The translations under genes and the position numbers were made by a program. Positions 6,275-8,359 of a stretch of 8,359 nucleotides of DNA are shown one piece after another; position 1 is the stretch's first letter; every line of letters begins with the position of its first letter. The stretch is from Desulfuromonadales bacterium (lineage in GTDB: Bacteria; Desulfobacterota; Desulfuromonadia; Desulfuromonadales; UBA2294): positions 1 through 8,359 of the forward strand of contig JACUTX010000105.1 in assembly GCA_014859615.1 (NCBI GenBank), given 5' to 3'. Below the pieces are notes generated by a model, which saw only the letters and a list, made by a program, of their open reading frames with translations, did not search any database and was not told the origin of the DNA.

Positions 6275-8122
6275 ATATCGCTCAAATTCATGGTCAAGCT
6301 CGTCTTTACGACCAGCAATGTTGATGTTTACATCTTTGCCGTTCCCTTTTGTTTTGGCTTCTCCATACGGCAAAGCGTGTTGTTTGTTTGATCTTTTCTC
6401 TATATGTGCGACCTTGACCTGATCAGGCTGTCTGTTGCCGAGCATCGAATTTTGGCGCACGTCAATTTTGAAATAGTCGATCATCCCCTGTAGCTGCTCC
6501 GACTGACTTGAGAGCTCTTCGGCGGTAGAGGCCATCTCTTCGGAAGCCGAGGCGTTCTGCTGGATAACCTGATCGAGCTGCTGAATCGCTTTGTTGATCT
6601 GATCGGCTCCGGCGTCCTGCTCGCGACTGGCGGCGGTGATCTCCTGAACCAGTTCAGCGGTCTTCTGGATATTGGGGACGACGATTTTGAGCAGTTCGCC
6701 AGCCCTTTCGGCGACATCGACACTTGAGGTCGATAGATTACTGATCTCGCCAGCGGCGATCTGACTCCGTTCAGCCAATTTACGGACTTCGGCTGCAACC
6801 ACCGCAAATCCTTTGCCGTGTTCGCCGGCTCGGGCCGCCTCGATGGCGGCGTTGAGAGCGAGCAGATTGGTCTGCCGGGCGATCTCTTCGATAATCATAA
6901 TCTTGCTGGCGATATCTTTCATCGCCGCAACGGTGTTGACAACAGCGGCGCCCCCCTCTTGTGCATCTTTTGCCGCCTGTACGGCAATCTTCTCGGTCTC
7001 CTGAGCGTTGTCGGCATTCTGCCTGATATTGGCGGTCATCTGCTCAATACTGCTCGAAGCCTCTTCGGCGGCCGCCGCCTGCTCAGAAGCCCCTTGGGAC
7101 ATCTCTTCGGACGAAGCACTCATCGTCTGACTGCCGGAAGCGACGTTGTCGGCGGAGAGACGGACGTTGTTGATCACATCACGCAGTACTTCGACCATTT
7201 TTTTAAGTGAAGTGCCTAACTGGTCTTTTTCCGAGGAGAGCTTAACTTCAGCATTCAGATTCCCTTTGGAGATATCTTCAGCAACATCAGCCTGGCGTCC
7301 GAGACTCTCTGCCATGCTGTCGAGAGCTAATGCAAGCTGGCCGATCTCGTCTCTTCGCTTCATATTCATCCGTGTACTGAAATCCCCCTTTGCCACTTCC
7401 TCCGCAAGCTGTACACCAATTGCCATCGGCAGGGCAATGCTCCGGGCAATCATATATCCGAAGAACATGGAAATCACGATCGCGATGAGGACTACAATCA
7501 GAGCAACTGTTTTAAGCTTACCTGCACTGGCTACCGCCTCGATTGTCCTCGCGTCAGCCAATTGGTCGGCCATTTCAAAAATCTGATCCATCTCCTCCAT
7601 CAGAGCGTTGAATGAGTTGCGGCTTTCATTGAAGGCAATTTCGCCCGCGCTGTTTAAGTGGTTGAGAGAATCTTTGTCCTCCTCATTCAAGGCGATCACA
7701 TTCAATTTCTCGGATTGAACCTGTGCAAGTTCTGTAACGATACTTTGGTGTGATTGTTCCCAGGCAGGGAAGAGTTGTTTGGCTTTATCCCAGATCATCT
7801 GCTCTTGAGGCTCTTTTGCAACCTTGTCGAAAATCGCCCACCCTTCATTGAAGTCATTCCAGCGATTTTTGAGTTTCCCCAACTCCTCTTTACGCTCTGT
7901 ATTGGTGATGTTCGGGTTAACCATAGTTCTTTCTGCCGATTTAATGGCGTTCATCCCCTCCATCACCAGACCGATCCCTTTGGTGGCCATCAGGTGCGTT
8001 TCGCCAACATCGGTCAGCCCCTCCTCGACATTATTGATTCCATACCAACCGACAATCCCGACAATTGCACATATCAGCGAGACTATCCCGAACGCTCCAA
8101 TCAGTTTGGTAAATATTTTCAT
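6272..8122 (-). CDS. Methyl-accepting chemotaxis protein, 4HB-type sensor (mcp2)
   Basis: 616-aa transmembrane chemoreceptor. TM1 is at about 8-28 and TM2 at about 204-225. The roughly 175-residue external domain between them reads as a four-helix-bundle sensor (4HB_MCP type), with NAIKSAERTM at 58-67 shared with mcp1. HAMP covers about 226-275, a second HAMP-like segment about 281-320, and the MCP signalling hairpin about 325-550, with its tip at about 412-453. A hydrophilic tail ends in EFERY. The first 120 residues are colinear with mcp1 at about half identity, but the roughly 106-residue stretch of mcp1 holding the zinc-type H/C/H/H set is absent. From residue 271 (AESLGRQ) on, the protein is identical to mcp1. 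The start at 8122 is chosen because GGAGAG lies 6 nt upstream and the protein then aligns with mcp1 (MKIF). An ATG at 8185 would add 21 residues before TM1. The ligand is unknown. Confidence 0.95.
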   Translation of the reverse strand: MKIFTKLIGAFGIVSLICAIVGIVGWYGINNVEEGLTDVGETHLMATKGIGLVMEGMNAIKSAERTMVNPNITNTERKEELGKLKNRWNDFNEGWAIFDKVAKEPQEQMIWDKAKQLFPAWEQSHQSIVTELAQVQSEKLNVIALNEEDKDSLNHLNSAGEIAFNESRNSFNALMEEMDQIFEMADQLADARTIEAVASAGKLKTVALIVVLIAIVISMFFGYMIARSIALPMAIGVQLAEEVAKGDFSTRMNMKRRDEIGQLALALDSMAESLGRQADVAEDISKGNLNAEVKLSSEKDQLGTSLKKMVEVLRDVINNVRLSADNVASGSQTMSASSEEMSQGASEQAAAAEEASSSIEQMTANIRQNADNAQETEKIAVQAAKDAQEGGAAVVNTVAAMKDIASKIMIIEEIARQTNLLALNAAIEAARAGEHGKGFAVVAAEVRKLAERSQIAAGEISNLSTSSVDVAERAGELLKIVVPNIQKTAELVQEITAASREQDAGADQINKAIQQLDQVIQQNASASEEMASTAEELSSQSEQLQGMIDYFKIDVRQNSMLGNRQPDQVKVAHIEKRSNKQHALPYGEAKTKGNGKDVNINIAGRKDELDHEFERY

Positions 8123-8128
8123 AATCAT

Positions 8129-8134
8129 CTCTCC
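8129..8134 (-). promoter_or_regulatory. Shine-Dalgarno of mcp2, decides the start
   Basis: GGAGAG on the minus strand is 6 nt before the ATG at 8122. Another in-frame ATG at 8128 directly abuts the site and would leave no spacer, so 8122 is the better start. Confidence 0.75.
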
Positions 8135-8226
8135 GTCATTGTAAAACCCGTTTTTTGATCGCATCCCAATGATCCGATAACACACGGTTCTTGGTAAATT
8201 ATGAGACTGTTAAAAACTTTTGTATT

Positions 8227-8242
8227 AGCAGTAAATATGCCA
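8227..8242 (-). promoter_or_regulatory. Candidate sigma-54 promoter of mcp2
   Basis: On the minus strand TGGCATATTTACTGCT has GG and GC separated by exactly 10 nt, as required for -24/-12 elements (consensus TGGCAC-N5-TTGCA). It differs at the last base of the -24 box and at two bases of the -12 box. It lies about 105 nt upstream of the mcp2 ATG, a normal leader length. Sigma-54 commonly drives motility genes in related bacteria. The rest of 8123-8359 shows no gene and no stronger promoter. Confidence 0.4.
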
Positions 8243-8359
8243 TTTTGTTTTATTAGAAGTTAAAAGCCGATAAAGACAGGCTTCAGCAGTCTCTCTTTTA
8301 TTAAAAAGAAAAGGATGCCGTTGATATTTACCCGATGAGAGGGTTTGGTATTGTGTCAT

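Larger units (their letters stand above)
5692..7315. repeat. Direct repeat copy B: receptor output half, cheW2, terminator
   Basis: Partner of 2396-4019. The copies start 3296 bp apart in the same orientation, with 1672 bp of unique DNA between them (the mcp1 sensor half and its upstream gap). By eye 5858-7315 is identical to copy A, and the outer 5692-5857 is about 94 percent identical. Identity stops after GCCAT at 7311-7315; the DNA then reads gctgtcg here and attatcc in copy A. Confidence 0.95.

Noticed and set aside
2396..7315. Composite transposon or insertion sequence as the source of the repeats
   Set aside because: No transposase gene, terminal inverted repeats or target duplications are present. 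The repeats are themselves chemotaxis genes.
8266..8273. Perfect sigma-28 -10 box GCCGATAA on the plus strand
   Set aside because: It points away from mcp2, has no TAAAGTTT-like -35 at the right distance, and no plus-strand gene starts before the window ends.
1..8359. tRNA, rRNA, CRISPR array, prophage or defence genes
   Set aside because: None seen: no clustered short repeats with spacers, no cloverleaf-like segments, and no phage or defence proteins among the open frames.

Overview
This 8.36 kb window looks like part of the chromosome of a motile, hydrogenase-bearing Gram-negative bacterium. The best guess is a Desulfuromonadales/Geobacter-like member of the Desulfobacterota. That guess rests on protein style (long receptors with paired CheW, a full-length HypF) and on strong AGGAGG-type ribosome binding sites; no rRNA or other taxonomic marker is present. 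Coding DNA is of roughly balanced base composition, and the gaps upstream of the receptors are clearly AT-richer.

Layout: (1) 101-2377, plus strand: complete hypF, the carbamoyltransferase that starts synthesis of the CN ligands of [NiFe] hydrogenases. (2) 2395-2431: a near-perfect bidirectional terminator between convergent units. (3) 2453-5144, minus strand: a two-gene unit, mcp1 (722 aa methyl-accepting chemotaxis receptor) then cheW1 (170 aa). (4) 5145-5691: an AT-rich gap of about 550 bp with no gene, two palindromes and the 5' region of mcp1. (5) 5692-5727: a second terminator, almost identical to the first. (6) 5749-8122, minus strand: a second unit, mcp2 (616 aa) then cheW2 (170 aa). 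(7) 8123-8359: the mcp2 upstream region, with one sigma-54-like promoter candidate.

The main feature is a mosaic duplication. Positions 2396-4019 and 5692-7315 are direct repeats at a constant offset of 3296 bp. They cover the receptor signalling half (from late in HAMP to the C-terminus), all of cheW and the terminator. By eye the inner 1458 bp (2562-4019 against 5858-7315) is identical, while the outer 160 bp or so carries ten substitutions. Beyond 4019/7315 the receptors drop abruptly to ordinary paralogue similarity (about half of residues identical in the first 120 aa). This looks like recent gene conversion that homogenised the output half of two older, diverged receptors. mcp1 carries a predicted periplasmic zinc-binding CZB-like insert that mcp2 lacks, so the pair appears to feed two different stimuli into one identical signalling output. 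Both receptors end in a CheR-docking-type pentapeptide (EFERY). In both units the receptor stop codon forms part of the cheW Shine-Dalgarno sequence, so receptor and coupling protein are probably made together. CheA, CheR, CheB and the other hyp genes are not in the window.
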